Shown: positions 1 through 7,239, counted from the stretch's first letter. The stretch is DNA of 11,395 nucleotides from an uncultured Clostridia bacterium (GCA_946405675.1 CAMJIC010000064.1:1-11395); one strand, 5' to 3'. Notes: a model not told the origin generated them from the sequence alone. Program-made: numbers and translations.

Positions 1-622
1 AGACAGCAGCAGTGACCGCACCGACATTCGCGCATTCATTGATCTCCAGGCCGCCGAGGGCATCCGAGATCTCAGCGGTGGTGATAGCGGATACATCGCC
101 GTCCGTCGGTGCATCGATCAGATTCGAAGCAACGAGTGCTTCGCGGGTGTATTTCCCCACAGGCACCGAACCATCCGCAAGCGCCATGCTGGAGGCCGCC
201 GCAAGATCCTTCAGGCCAGTCACCTTCGTACCGCTGCCATCAAAGGTGACGACACAGACCTGGTTGTTGACGATATCGTTCCTGGTGCCTTCTTCTATGA
301 ATCCCATCTGTTCCAGCTCGTTCATCTGCTTCTGGGCCGCGGAGAAAAAGACATCACATTCCGCGCCTTCCTCAATCTGCATCATCAGGGTTCCGGAACT
401 GTCATAGCTGGGGATGACGGTAACATCCGGGTGAAGACTTTGGAATGCCGGAATGATGCTCTCATCCAGGACCGTGTTCAGGCTTTTGGCGGCAAAGACA
501 ACTATTTCAGTCTGGCCGGCGGCTTCTGATTCCCCGGCGGAAACAAAGCAGGAAGACGTGCATGCCGTGAATGCGGCCATCGAAAGAACTGTAAGGAAAC
601 GCACTGCTGATTTTTGGATCAT
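1..622 (-). CDS. modA: Molybdate ABC transporter substrate-binding lipoprotein ModA (partial, C-terminus off window)
   Basis: This is the extracellular molybdate/tungstate-binding protein that delivers oxyanion to a ModBC transporter. I translated 207 codons from the reverse complement; the gene runs off the left edge. Residues 1-20 form a signal peptide ending in the lipobox-like FTAC, with Cys21 as the likely lipidated residue. The mature start EIVVFAAKSL (residues 39-48) followed by YDSSGTL (73-79) is the ModA signature; Ser47 and Ser76 sit where the family coordinates the anion. CDVFFSA, VGKYTREAL and a late ANVGAVTAAV also fit ModA. The ATG at 620-622 has AAAGGAG six bases upstream, so the start is secure. 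modB and modC would be expected beyond the left edge. The gene is transcribed divergently from the defence genes. Specificity for molybdate rather than tungstate cannot be told from the sequence. Confidence 0.93.
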   Translation of the reverse strand, partial: MIQKSAVRFLTVLSMAAFTACTSSCFVSAGESEAAGQTEIVVFAAKSLNTVLDESIIPAFQSLHPDVTVIPSYDSSGTLMMQIEEGAECDVFFSAAQKQMNELEQMGFIEEGTRNDIVNNQVCVVTFDGSGTKVTGLKDLAAASSMALADGSVPVGKYTREALVASNLIDAPTDGDVSAITTAEISDALGGLEINECANVGAVTAAV

Positions 623-688
623 ACTCTTCTCCTTTCCGGAACAAAACAAGAACTGCCACTCATAACAGGGGCATTGTTTGCAGATATC

Positions 689-717
689 ATCGTACCCAAC
701 GGCAGAGCGAGTGTCAA
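689..717 (-). promoter_or_regulatory. Predicted sigma-A promoter of modA
   Basis: On the minus strand a perfect -35 box TTGACA (712-717) lies exactly 17 bases from a -10-like TACGAT (689-694). This predicts a transcript start near 682 and a leader of about 60 bases before the modA ATG. The leader is too short for a molybdenum-cofactor riboswitch. The -35 box sits inside the inverted repeat at 701-736, which suggests repression by a DNA-binding protein. Box matches are seen directly; promoter activity is inferred. Confidence 0.65.
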
Positions 718-736
718 GTAAAAAGCACTCGCTGCC
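701..736. promoter_or_regulatory. Inverted repeat overlapping the modA -35 box, candidate operator
   Basis: The left arm GGCAGAGCGAGTG (701-713) and right arm CACTCGCTGCC (726-736) pair over 11 bases with a two-base bulge, around a 12-base spacer. The structure covers the modA -35 element and most of its spacer, and lies about 35-70 bases upstream of the divergent promoter. This is the position of an operator. ModE-type or other molybdate-responsive control is possible given the gene, but the arms were not recognised as a known ModE site. Effect on the divergent defence genes is speculative. Confidence 0.45.
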
Positions 737-748
737 ACCCCAAAAGTG

Positions 749-777
749 TTTTCTATCTTCGGCAGGATTGGTATAAT
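749..777 (+). promoter_or_regulatory. Extended -10 promoter of the defence operon
   Basis: A perfect extended -10 element, TGGTATAAT (769-777), has only a poor -35 candidate (TTTTCT, 749-754, 17-base spacing), as is usual for extended -10 promoters. The expected start point, about seven bases past the -10, falls at or beside position 784, which is the A of the first in-frame ATG of the TerB gene. The mRNA may therefore be leaderless, or the true translation start may lie downstream. Confidence 0.6.
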
Positions 778-783
778 AAACGC

Positions 784-2751
784 ATGACTTTCGTGTACAA
801 GGATGAAAAGATTCCCAGACGACCTTTGCAGGGCGGTGACAGCAGCCGCTCTTTTTCCGGTGGTTCGGACAGCCGGTGGAGGATGATCTCGCAGGAGGAG
901 CTGTTTACGGGACGGAGCCCGCAAAAGGCCGGGGCATTGTCCGGTGAGGTGCCGGAAGAGGAGGTTCCGGGCAGCGCTATGGGCGGGGAGCGGACAGACG
1001 GGGAGGGAAACAAGGACATTTTCTCCAGATTGATCCGGATGAAGAATGATTACCAGCTCACGGACGAGGGACGGAAAGCGGCATTTCTGGCGCAGGCCAG
1101 GCTGATGGAAGATTATTCAGAGGAGGGTTCCATTTCCGACGAGGATCATTACCATTCTTATGTGGGATATCAGGAAATGAGCAGGCGGGAGCTTCACGAG
1201 TATTTTGCATGGCGTACCCGGTTCCGCAGGGAAGGGAAGGCTCCGCTCCGGATTGATTTTATACAGCTGCACGCGGCAGAGCTGGTGAACCTGATCGGCG
1301 CCGGCACACAGCAGGATGCATTTGATCAGCTGCTGAAGCTGGTTTACATGGCAAAATATCCCGAAGAAATGAGGGAGATCCGGAAAACAAAAGCTTTCAG
1401 GGCGGACCGGGAGATAAAAGCATCCAGGGATGGCTGGTATGTTTCCGGCGTGCCACAGAGATACGGTGTGCCACAGAGATACGGTGTTCCACAAAGATAC
1501 GGTGTGCCGCAGAGATACGGTGTTCCACAAAGATACGGTGTGCCGGGCTCAGCCGGAGGAACTTGCGTGCTGACGGAAACACAGATGCGCCGGCTGGATA
1601 AGATCGTATCGGACTTTGTCATTTCCTGGGGGCCTGATCCGGAGATTTTGTCGGAATATGGCATCCCGGATATTGCGAATGAACGTGACATGATTACGCT
1701 GCTTTATCCGGAAAGTACGGATGATGCCGGTATTTATCTTGCAATCAGCCATCTGGCGGAACGCCGCCAGCTGAGTTCTCAGTTTCTGGAGGAGGCCGGG
1801 GAGGACGCATGGCGCGTGATGGCCCGTGTGTTCAGGAGACTGTGCCGTGAACAGGGCAGTGCTCCGGGATCTGTTTCGGAAACGCTTGCGGCAAGGCTCC
1901 TTGGGAAAAGGAGGACTGTGCCGGCCAGGCTGTTTTTATGGGTCCCGTATGAGCCGCAGGCCAGAGAAGGGGATGTCGTGACAGTCAGCCCGGTCACATC
2001 CTATCGGCTCCAGGAAGGGAAATGGTACAAGGATTCTTTCTCTGTCCTGCGTGATGAAGCGGCGCTGAGGGAATTGAATGCGACCGTGCGGGAATGCGAG
2101 AGGGTTCTGCGCATAAAGATGCATTACCGGAACAGTCTGCCGGACAAGCTTCATGACAAGGCTCTGGCGAGGCTGATCGGGGAAGAATATGACCGCTGGA
2201 TTGAGGAAAAGGCAGTCCGGGACCGTCCGAAGATCCAGGTGGACCTGTCCAAGCTTCGCGCGATCCGGGAACAGGCCGCGATTACCAGGGATCGGCTGCT
2301 GGAGGGAACGCAGGAAGGTGATCTGTCAGAAGCAATGAATGCTTTTGTGGAGGAATCTGTCTGGGAACGGGCAGAGCCTGGGGCAGTGTCTGCAGGAGAT
2401 GCAGACAGGCGGACAGAATCCGCGGACAGAGAGGCAGAATCTGCAGAGCCTGCGGATTTCCCGGGGACGGCTGCAAAAATCGGGAATGTCCCGGTGCAGG
2501 ACGGTTCCCGGGAAGGATCGGAGGATGGGATCTTCCATCCGGAGGAGCGTGCCTTTCTGGAATTGCTCCTTGCAGGGAAAAACGGCAAGGACTATTTCCG
2601 GGAGAACAAGGTGCTGCCATCTGTCTTTATCGATGCAATCAATGAAAAAGCCTATGACGAGATCGGGGATTCCATCGTGGAAGAAGGAAGCAGCGGCTGG
2701 TGCCTGGTGGATGACTACATTGAGGATGTGAGAGTGCTTCTGGGGAGATAG
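784..2751 (+). CDS. sngA: TerB_N/TerB_C domain protein, SngA-like component of a Shango-type anti-phage system
   Basis: 655 residues. Residues 1-75 are low-complexity, Ser/Gly/Arg/Glu-rich and look unconserved. Residues 76-215 resemble TerB_N: a run ending in YQEMSRRELHEYFAWRTRFR and a following ELVNLIGAG helix are typical. Residues 223-252 are five VPQRYG repeats. The middle part (about 260-505) includes FLWVPYEPQ and an YRLQEGKWY element seen in TerB_N relatives. An acidic, Glu/Ala/Ser linker (about 520-580) leads to TerB_C (584-655), with FLELLLAG, INEKAYDEIGD and VDDYIEDV. TerB-type domains are thought to bind metal or act as scaffolds; no catalytic motif is visible. The order TerB protein, BrxD-like ATPase, Lhr-like helicase matches Shango, reported to protect against phages. 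The start is uncertain: ATG 784 has no room for a ribosome site on the predicted transcript; ATG 883 has GGAGG directly against it; ATG 979 and 1039 lack a well-placed site. A 152-base gap precedes the next gene. Confidence 0.8.
   Translation: MTFVYKDEKIPRRPLQGGDSSRSFSGGSDSRWRMISQEELFTGRSPQKAGALSGEVPEEEVPGSAMGGERTDGEGNKDIFSRLIRMKNDYQLTDEGRKAAFLAQARLMEDYSEEGSISDEDHYHSYVGYQEMSRRELHEYFAWRTRFRREGKAPLRIDFIQLHAAELVNLIGAGTQQDAFDQLLKLVYMAKYPEEMREIRKTKAFRADREIKASRDGWYVSGVPQRYGVPQRYGVPQRYGVPQRYGVPQRYGVPGSAGGTCVLTETQMRRLDKIVSDFVISWGPDPEILSEYGIPDIANERDMITLLYPESTDDAGIYLAISHLAERRQLSSQFLEEAGEDAWRVMARVFRRLCREQGSAPGSVSETLAARLLGKRRTVPARLFLWVPYEPQAREGDVVTVSPVTSYRLQEGKWYKDSFSVLRDEAALRELNATVRECERVLRIKMHYRNSLPDKLHDKALARLIGEEYDRWIEEKAVRDRPKIQVDLSKLRAIREQAAITRDRLLEGTQEGDLSEAMNAFVEESVWERAEPGAVSAGDADRRTESADREAESAEPADFPGTAAKIGNVPVQDGSREGSEDGIFHPEERAFLELLLAGKNGKDYFRENKVLPSVFIDAINEKAYDEIGDSIVEEGSSGWCLVDDYIEDVRVLLGR
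1450..1539 (+). repeat. Five tandem 18-base units encoding VPQRYG inside the TerB gene
   Basis: Five head-to-tail 18-base units (1450-1467, 1468-1485, 1486-1503, 1504-1521, 1522-1539) are in frame and each encodes Val-Pro-Gln-Arg-Tyr-Gly. Units 1 and 2 are identical, units 3 and 5 are identical to each other, and unit 4 differs again. All differences are third-position and synonymous (GTG/GTT, CCA/CCG, CAG/CAA), so the peptide is identical five times. A partial sixth unit (GTGCCG) follows. The repeat lies between the TerB_N region and the middle part of the protein. Confidence 0.95.
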
Positions 2752-2903
2752 AAGCGTCAGAATAGCGAAGTATGGCGAGGTTTTTTACGCGGAGACGGAA
2801 AACAGACAGGCACGATGAATCATTATTTCCGGCAGGATCTTCATTCGTGGCGGATTCTGCCCGTGCAACACAGTGACAGGAATTCATACCAATTCAGGAA
2901 GAT

Positions 2904-4286
2904 ATGACACAGAATCAGAATAGCAATGAGAATATGCGGCAGCAAAGGAAGGTGCCGAAACGGGTGGCACAGGCGGTGATCAGCTCCCTGAAGGGCGGCG
3001 TGGTTCCGCGGATCGGCCTCCCTTACATTACAGTGGGAAGGGCGAGCGAGATTGAGGCAATGCTGCGCGATGTGGAGATCATCGGCGAGGGCGGCGCGTC
3101 CTTCCGGTTTATTGTGGGACGCTACGGGAGCGGTAAGAGCTTCCTGCTCCAGACCATCCGGAACAATGTGATGGACAAGGGCTTTGTTGTCATGGATGCG
3201 GATCTGTCCCCGGAGCGGAGGCTTCAGGGAACCAGGGGGCAGGGACTTGCGACTTACAGGGAACTGATCGGGAATCTTGCGACAAAGACAAAGCCCGAGG
3301 GCGGAGCCCTGACCCTTGTCCTGGAGCGCTGGATCAGCGCGGTGCAGTCGGCCGTGATGGAGGAGGAAGGCCTGATGCCGGACGCAAAGGGAGGCTCCCT
3401 GGAGCCATCTCCCTTTGACCTGGCAGTGGAGCGAAGGATCCGTGAGGTGGTCCGTTCCCTGAATGAGATGGTGCACGGTTTCGACTTCGCGCGCCTGATC
3501 ACACTGTATTACCGCGGATATCTTGCGGATGATGATGAGATCCGTGCCCGGGTGCTCAAATGGTTCCGGGGAGAGTATACGACCCGCACCGAGGCGAAGA
3601 AGGAGCTCGGCGTCAATTCGATCATCACCGATGATGACTGGTATGAATATCTGAAGCTGTTTGCGATGTTTTTCCGACTGGCCGGGTACAAAGGCATGCT
3701 CCTGTTCATCGATGAACTTGTGAACATTTACAAGATCCCGCAGTCGATTGCCAGGAACAATAATTACGAGAAGATCCTGACGATGTACAATGACACGCTT
3801 CAGGGGAAGGCACAGTACCTGGGTATCCTCATGAGCGGGACGCCTCAGTGCGTGGAGGATACACGCAGGGGCATCTACAGCTATGAAGCGCTGCGCTCCA
3901 GGCTGCAGGAGGGCAAGTTCTCGAAGGAAGGCTCCCGGGATCTGCTTTCACCGGTTATCCGGCTGGAGCCGCTGTCCTCGGAGGAGATGATGGTGCTGTG
4001 CGAGAAGCTTGCGGACATGCATGCCGGGCTGTACGGCTATCCCCGCACGGTCCAGACCGGTGACCTGGTGATATTCATCCGGATTGAATACGGACGCATC
4101 GGGGCGGATACCCATATTACGCCGCGTGAGGTGATCCGGGATTTCATTGAGCTTCTGGACATCCTGTACCAGCACCCGGATACGGATGTGGCCCAGCTTC
4201 TTGGATCAGATGAATTCTCCTATGCCCAGTCTGACGCGGCTGCGGCCGGTGAGGTCAGCGAGGAATATGCGGATTTTGTCCTGTAG
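2904..4286 (+). CDS. sngB: BrxD-like P-loop ATPase (DUF2791 type), SngB-like component of a Shango-type system
   Basis: 460 residues. After a short basic N-terminus, IGLPYITVGR (37-46) is the entry motif of BrxC/BrxD-like ATPases. Walker A is GRYGSGKS (72-79), with Lys78 and Ser79. Walker B is LLFIDEL with Asp270-Glu271. The later segments LMSGTPQCVEDTRRGIYSYE and ALRSRL are characteristic of the DUF2791 ATP-binding family (BREX BrxD). ITPREVIRDFIELLDIL near the C-terminus fits the family's winged-helix end. The protein is expected to hydrolyse ATP and to load or drive the partner helicase on nucleic acid; that role is inferred. The ATG at 2904 has only a weak AGGAAG very close upstream; Met11 is an alternative without a ribosome site. 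The gene lies between the TerB gene and the helicase gene. No BREX methylase, PglZ or BrxL is present, which favours Shango over BREX. Confidence 0.85.
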   Translation: MTQNQNSNENMRQQRKVPKRVAQAVISSLKGGVVPRIGLPYITVGRASEIEAMLRDVEIIGEGGASFRFIVGRYGSGKSFLLQTIRNNVMDKGFVVMDADLSPERRLQGTRGQGLATYRELIGNLATKTKPEGGALTLVLERWISAVQSAVMEEEGLMPDAKGGSLEPSPFDLAVERRIREVVRSLNEMVHGFDFARLITLYYRGYLADDDEIRARVLKWFRGEYTTRTEAKKELGVNSIITDDDWYEYLKLFAMFFRLAGYKGMLLFIDELVNIYKIPQSIARNNNYEKILTMYNDTLQGKAQYLGILMSGTPQCVEDTRRGIYSYEALRSRLQEGKFSKEGSRDLLSPVIRLEPLSSEEMMVLCEKLADMHAGLYGYPRTVQTGDLVIFIRIEYGRIGADTHITPREVIRDFIELLDILYQHPDTDVAQLLGSDEFSYAQSDAAAAGEVSEEYADFVL

Positions 4287-4333
4287 ATTCTTCCGGAAAT
4301 CTGCATAGCATCAGGAGCCGCAGACGCAGCAGG

Positions 4334-4406
4334 TGTTACAGGCTGTCTTGCTGCCGGCAGGCACACCCGCAGGCCGGAACGCAGGCAGTAGGTGTGGCCT
4401 GTGACA
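4334..4406 (+). other. Possible structured RNA element in the 178-base sngB-sngC gap
   Basis: The gap 4287-4464 holds no convincing gene. Within it, TGTTACAGGC (4334-4343) pairs with GCCTGTGACA (4397-4406) over ten positions including one G-U, and CACACC (4362-4367) pairs with GGTGTG (4391-4396), so the inner helix would stack directly on the outer one. CTGCCGGCAG (4351-4360) is a perfect ten-base palindrome within the enclosed segment. No U-run follows, so it is not an intrinsic terminator. It could affect translation of the helicase, mRNA processing or be a small dispersed repeat. Pairing was done by eye and was not energy-minimised. Confidence 0.35.
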
Positions 4407-4464
4407 GCTAATGTCGTACTGCACTTGCGGAGCTTTCAATCAGGAATGAAGGAAAGGGAAGCAC

Positions 4465-6879
4465 ATGGATATCTTTTCAAGATATGCTCCGTTCATTCAG
4501 GATTTTATCTATCAGAATCGATGGGAGAATCTGCGCGCAGTCCAGGTAGCGGCGGGAGACGCGATTTTCAATACGACGCAGAATGTACTTTTGTGCGCCT
4601 CCACAGCCTCCGGTAAGACGGAGGCTGCCTTTTTTCCGATCCTGACGCAGTTCATGGAGGATCCGCCATCCTCCGTGGGATGCCTGTATATCGCACCTCT
4701 GAAGGCATTGATCAATGACCAGTTCATCCGGCTGAACGACCTGTGCCGGGAGGCTCAGATCCCTGTCTGGCACTGGCATGGAGATGTCTCGGCATCCCAT
4801 AAGAAAAAGCTGTTGAAGGCACCCTCCGGGATCCTCCAGATCACACCGGAATCCCTGGAAGCACTTTTGATGCATAAGCACGGGGAAATTCCAAGTCTGT
4901 TCGGAGATCTTCGATATGTTGTGATCGATGAGATCCATTCCCTGCTCAGGGGCGACCGGGGAGGACAGTGCATCTGCCTGATCCAGAGGCTGTGCCGGCT
5001 GTCCGGGTCGAATCCACGCAGGATCGGGCTCTCTGCGACGATCGGGGATCCGCAGGAGGCAGGAAGGTTTCTTTCAGCGGGAAGCGGACGGGGCTGCGTG
5101 ATCCCGCAGATCCAGGCAAAGGGAATGCGGTGGCGGCTGTCGATGGAGCATTTTTATCATACCGCCCCACAGGCTTCGGATATCGTGGAGAATCCGGAGA
5201 AGAGCGCATGGGCTGGCGGAATCCCCTCTGCGGCCGGGCCGCTTCTGAGCAGCGCAAAATATCCACTTCCCGGTGATGATGCAGGCGTGAGGGAATCCCA
5301 TGGATATGATGTAGATGTCCGGAAAGTACGGGGAAATGCGCAGGATCCGGAGGAGGGGGTCCGCCTCGAGGAGAATGATCCCCTCAGCCGGAAGGCGACC
5401 GACAAGGCGCCCCTGGCGGCAGACCCCGGGATGGGATACATTTTTGAGCACACGAGGGGAAAGAAATGCCTTGTGTTCAGCAATTCACGGGAGGAGTGCG
5501 AGGAGGTTACCACCACGCTGCGCGCTTACTGCGAGGCGAACCATGAGCCGGACCGTTTTCTGATCCATCACGGGAACCTTTCGGTTTCCTTCAGGGAGAC
5601 GGCGGAGGATGAGATGCGTGATGAGGACAGTGCGCTGACGACCTGTACGACCTCCACGCTGGAGCTTGGGATTGATATCGGGAAGCTCGAGCGGGCGTTT
5701 CAGATCGATGCCCCATTCACGGTGTCGTCATTTCTTCAGAGGATGGGACGGACCGGCCGGCGCTCTGAGCCGTGCGAGATGTGGTTTGTGATGCGGGAGG
5801 AACACGCGGAGCCAAGGGATCTGCTTCCTGACAAGGTTCCGTGGAAGCTGCTTCAGGGGATCGCTCTGGTGCAGCTGTATCTTGAAGAACGATGGGTCGA
5901 GCCGCCGAGGAAGGGACGGCTGCCCTTCAGCCTTTTGTACCATCAGACCATGAGCACGCTTGCGGGAAGCGGGGAGATGACCCCGGCCGCTCTTGCGTCC
6001 GCCGTGCTGACACTGGCTCCCTTCCGGCTGATCACGAAGGACGATTTCCGGGTTCTGCTGAAGGACCTGATTGAAAAGGATCACATTCAGGTGACAGAGA
6101 ACGGCGGCCTGATTGTCGGCCTGGCGGGAGAGCGGATCACGAATTCGTTCAAGTTTTACGCGGTTTTTCAGGAAAATGAGGAGTACAGTGTCCGGTGTGA
6201 GTCACAGGAGATCGGGACGATCGTAAAGCCGCCCCCCATCGGAGACCGGATTGCGATCGCCGGACATGTCTGGGTGGTCGAGGAGGTTGACCGCACCCAC
6301 CACCAGGTCTACTGCCATATGGTGAAGGGGAAGGTGCCTGCCTATTTCGGCGATGAGCCGGGTGATATCCACACGAAGATCCTGGAGAAGATGCGGGATG
6401 TGCTGACAGATACAAAGACCTACCCGTATCTTTTGAAAAATGCCAATGCCCGTCTTGCCACAGCCCGCGCGGACAGTGCCCACAGCGGCATCGGCTACCG
6501 CCCCCTGGTGCCACTGGGCGGGAATATGTACTGCCTGACGCCGTGGCTGGGAAGCTATTCCTTCCTGGCTCTGGAGCGTTTCCTGAGAATCCGGTGCGCA
6601 AAACGGCTCGGTCTGAAGGGCTTTAATTCAGTCCGGCCTTATTTTATCCAGTTCACCCTGGGCGTCGGCCCGAAGGAATTCCTGGAGATTACCCAGGAGG
6701 AAGCGCGCTCCGGGATCGATCCGATGGAGCTGCTTTACCCAAAGGAAGTGCCGGTCTTTGACAAGTACGACGACATCCTGAATGGGGATCTGGTGAGAAA
6801 GGGCTTTGCGCTGGGTGTTCTGGATGTGGAAGAGATGAAGGCGCGTGTATTGGAGTGGACTGTGCAGCAGATGATTTGA
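4465..6879 (+). CDS. sngC: Lhr-like DEAD/DEAH-box helicase, SngC-like component of a Shango-type system
   Basis: 804 residues with a complete superfamily 2 motif set: motif I STASGKTEA (GKT at 50-52), Ia APLKALINDQ, Ib ITPESLEAL, II DEIH (155-158), III SAT (190-192), IV CLVFSNSREE, V TSTLELGIDIG, VI QRMGRTGRR (425-433). This is an ATP-dependent nucleic-acid helicase or translocase of the Lhr/BrxHI kind. About 370 residues follow motif VI, with Lhr-like segments such as GERITNSFKFYAVF and GDRIAIAGHVWVVEEVD; the latter resembles the beta-barrel found in such helicases. Between FYHTAP and the RecA2 entry DPGMGYIFEHT lies a long Gly/Pro/Asp-rich stretch (about residues 235-325) that looks like an insertion. 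The ATG has a GGAAAGGGAAG ribosome site. It is third in the TerB, ATPase, helicase order that defines Shango; the helicase is expected to act on phage or damaged DNA, which is inferred. Confidence 0.88.
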   Translation: MDIFSRYAPFIQDFIYQNRWENLRAVQVAAGDAIFNTTQNVLLCASTASGKTEAAFFPILTQFMEDPPSSVGCLYIAPLKALINDQFIRLNDLCREAQIPVWHWHGDVSASHKKKLLKAPSGILQITPESLEALLMHKHGEIPSLFGDLRYVVIDEIHSLLRGDRGGQCICLIQRLCRLSGSNPRRIGLSATIGDPQEAGRFLSAGSGRGCVIPQIQAKGMRWRLSMEHFYHTAPQASDIVENPEKSAWAGGIPSAAGPLLSSAKYPLPGDDAGVRESHGYDVDVRKVRGNAQDPEEGVRLEENDPLSRKATDKAPLAADPGMGYIFEHTRGKKCLVFSNSREECEEVTTTLRAYCEANHEPDRFLIHHGNLSVSFRETAEDEMRDEDSALTTCTTSTLELGIDIGKLERAFQIDAPFTVSSFLQRMGRTGRRSEPCEMWFVMREEHAEPRDLLPDKVPWKLLQGIALVQLYLEERWVEPPRKGRLPFSLLYHQTMSTLAGSGEMTPAALASAVLTLAPFRLITKDDFRVLLKDLIEKDHIQVTENGGLIVGLAGERITNSFKFYAVFQENEEYSVRCESQEIGTIVKPPPIGDRIAIAGHVWVVEEVDRTHHQVYCHMVKGKVPAYFGDEPGDIHTKILEKMRDVLTDTKTYPYLLKNANARLATARADSAHSGIGYRPLVPLGGNMYCLTPWLGSYSFLALERFLRIRCAKRLGLKGFNSVRPYFIQFTLGVGPKEFLEITQEEARSGIDPMELLYPKEVPVFDKYDDILNGDLVRKGFALGVLDVEEMKARVLEWTVQQMI

Positions 6880-6899
6880 AGCAATGTGCATTTCGTGGT

Positions 6900-7210
6900 A
6901 TGTTTGTTGCAGACGGGATTCAGGATGATTGAAGGAGGATGTGGCGATCCTGATGGAAGGCGGGAGGATTCCTGTAGATATTTCTGGATATCAGAATGAT
7001 ATGATGACCTTCCACAGCAAAGACGATATCCTGACGATGCTGATCCATCTGGGATACCTGGGATATGACAGCGAGCGGAAGGAATTGTTCCTGCCCAATA
7101 AGGAGATTCTGCAGGTCTTCCGGTCTTCCACAAAGGGCAGGAACTGGACGGCAGTGTTCAGGGCACTCGAAAATTCAAGGAAGCTGCAGGATCGAAAAAG
7201 TGTAGTTTGA
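6900..7210 (+). pseudogene. Remnant of an AAA-ATPase-like / PDDEXK_9 family gene
   Basis: A fragment reading LKEDVAILMEGG, SGYQNDMMTFHSKDDILTML, IHLGYLGYD and FLPNKEI matches the region joining the ATPase half to the PDDEXK_9 nuclease half in the large ATP-binding protein family (AAA-ATPase_like plus PDDEXK_9, once DUF1703) that is abundant in gut Firmicutes. The Walker motifs upstream and the nuclease core downstream are absent. TGA (6926-6928) stands directly before Leu 6929. Reading from 6900 in the neighbouring frame gives MFVADGIQD before the frame breaks there, consistent with a one-base deletion in an original DGLKED. The protein ends after ALENSRKL and a few unrelated residues. Only TTG 6929, GTG 6941 or ATG 6953 could serve as starts. 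It is best read as a dead fragment between the helicase and the salvage genes, although an expressed short protein cannot be ruled out. Confidence 0.75.
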
Positions 7211-7239
7211 TGTCTATGGTTGCAAAGGAGGAAGAGACC

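Noticed and set aside
622..700. Molybdenum-cofactor riboswitch in the modA leader
   Set aside because: The predicted leader is only about 60 bases and lacks the large multi-helix fold.
619..1019. Minus-strand frames overlapping the modA promoter and the TerB gene start
   Set aside because: They conflict with the strong modA promoter and start, and show no protein-family features.
1450..1539. CRISPR-like array
   Set aside because: The units are directly adjacent without spacers, are only 18 bases long, and are in frame within a coding gene.
1117..1691. Long minus-strand open frames opposite the TerB gene, with repeated peptides
   Set aside because: They are shadows of the in-frame 18-base repeat and the high-GC coding strand; no ribosome sites or family motifs.
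2766..2790. Intrinsic terminator at the T6 run after the TerB gene
   Set aside because: No stable GC stem precedes the T-run; the transcript is likely to continue to the ATPase gene.
4392..4616. 74-codon frame overlapping the helicase start
   Set aside because: It overlaps the helicase N-terminus in another frame, has no ribosome site and no recognisable content.
784..6879. BREX system based on the BrxD-like and BrxHI-like proteins
   Set aside because: No PglX methylase, PglZ, BrxC-sized ATPase or BrxL is present, and the TerB-domain first gene fits Shango instead. Genes beyond the window cannot be checked.
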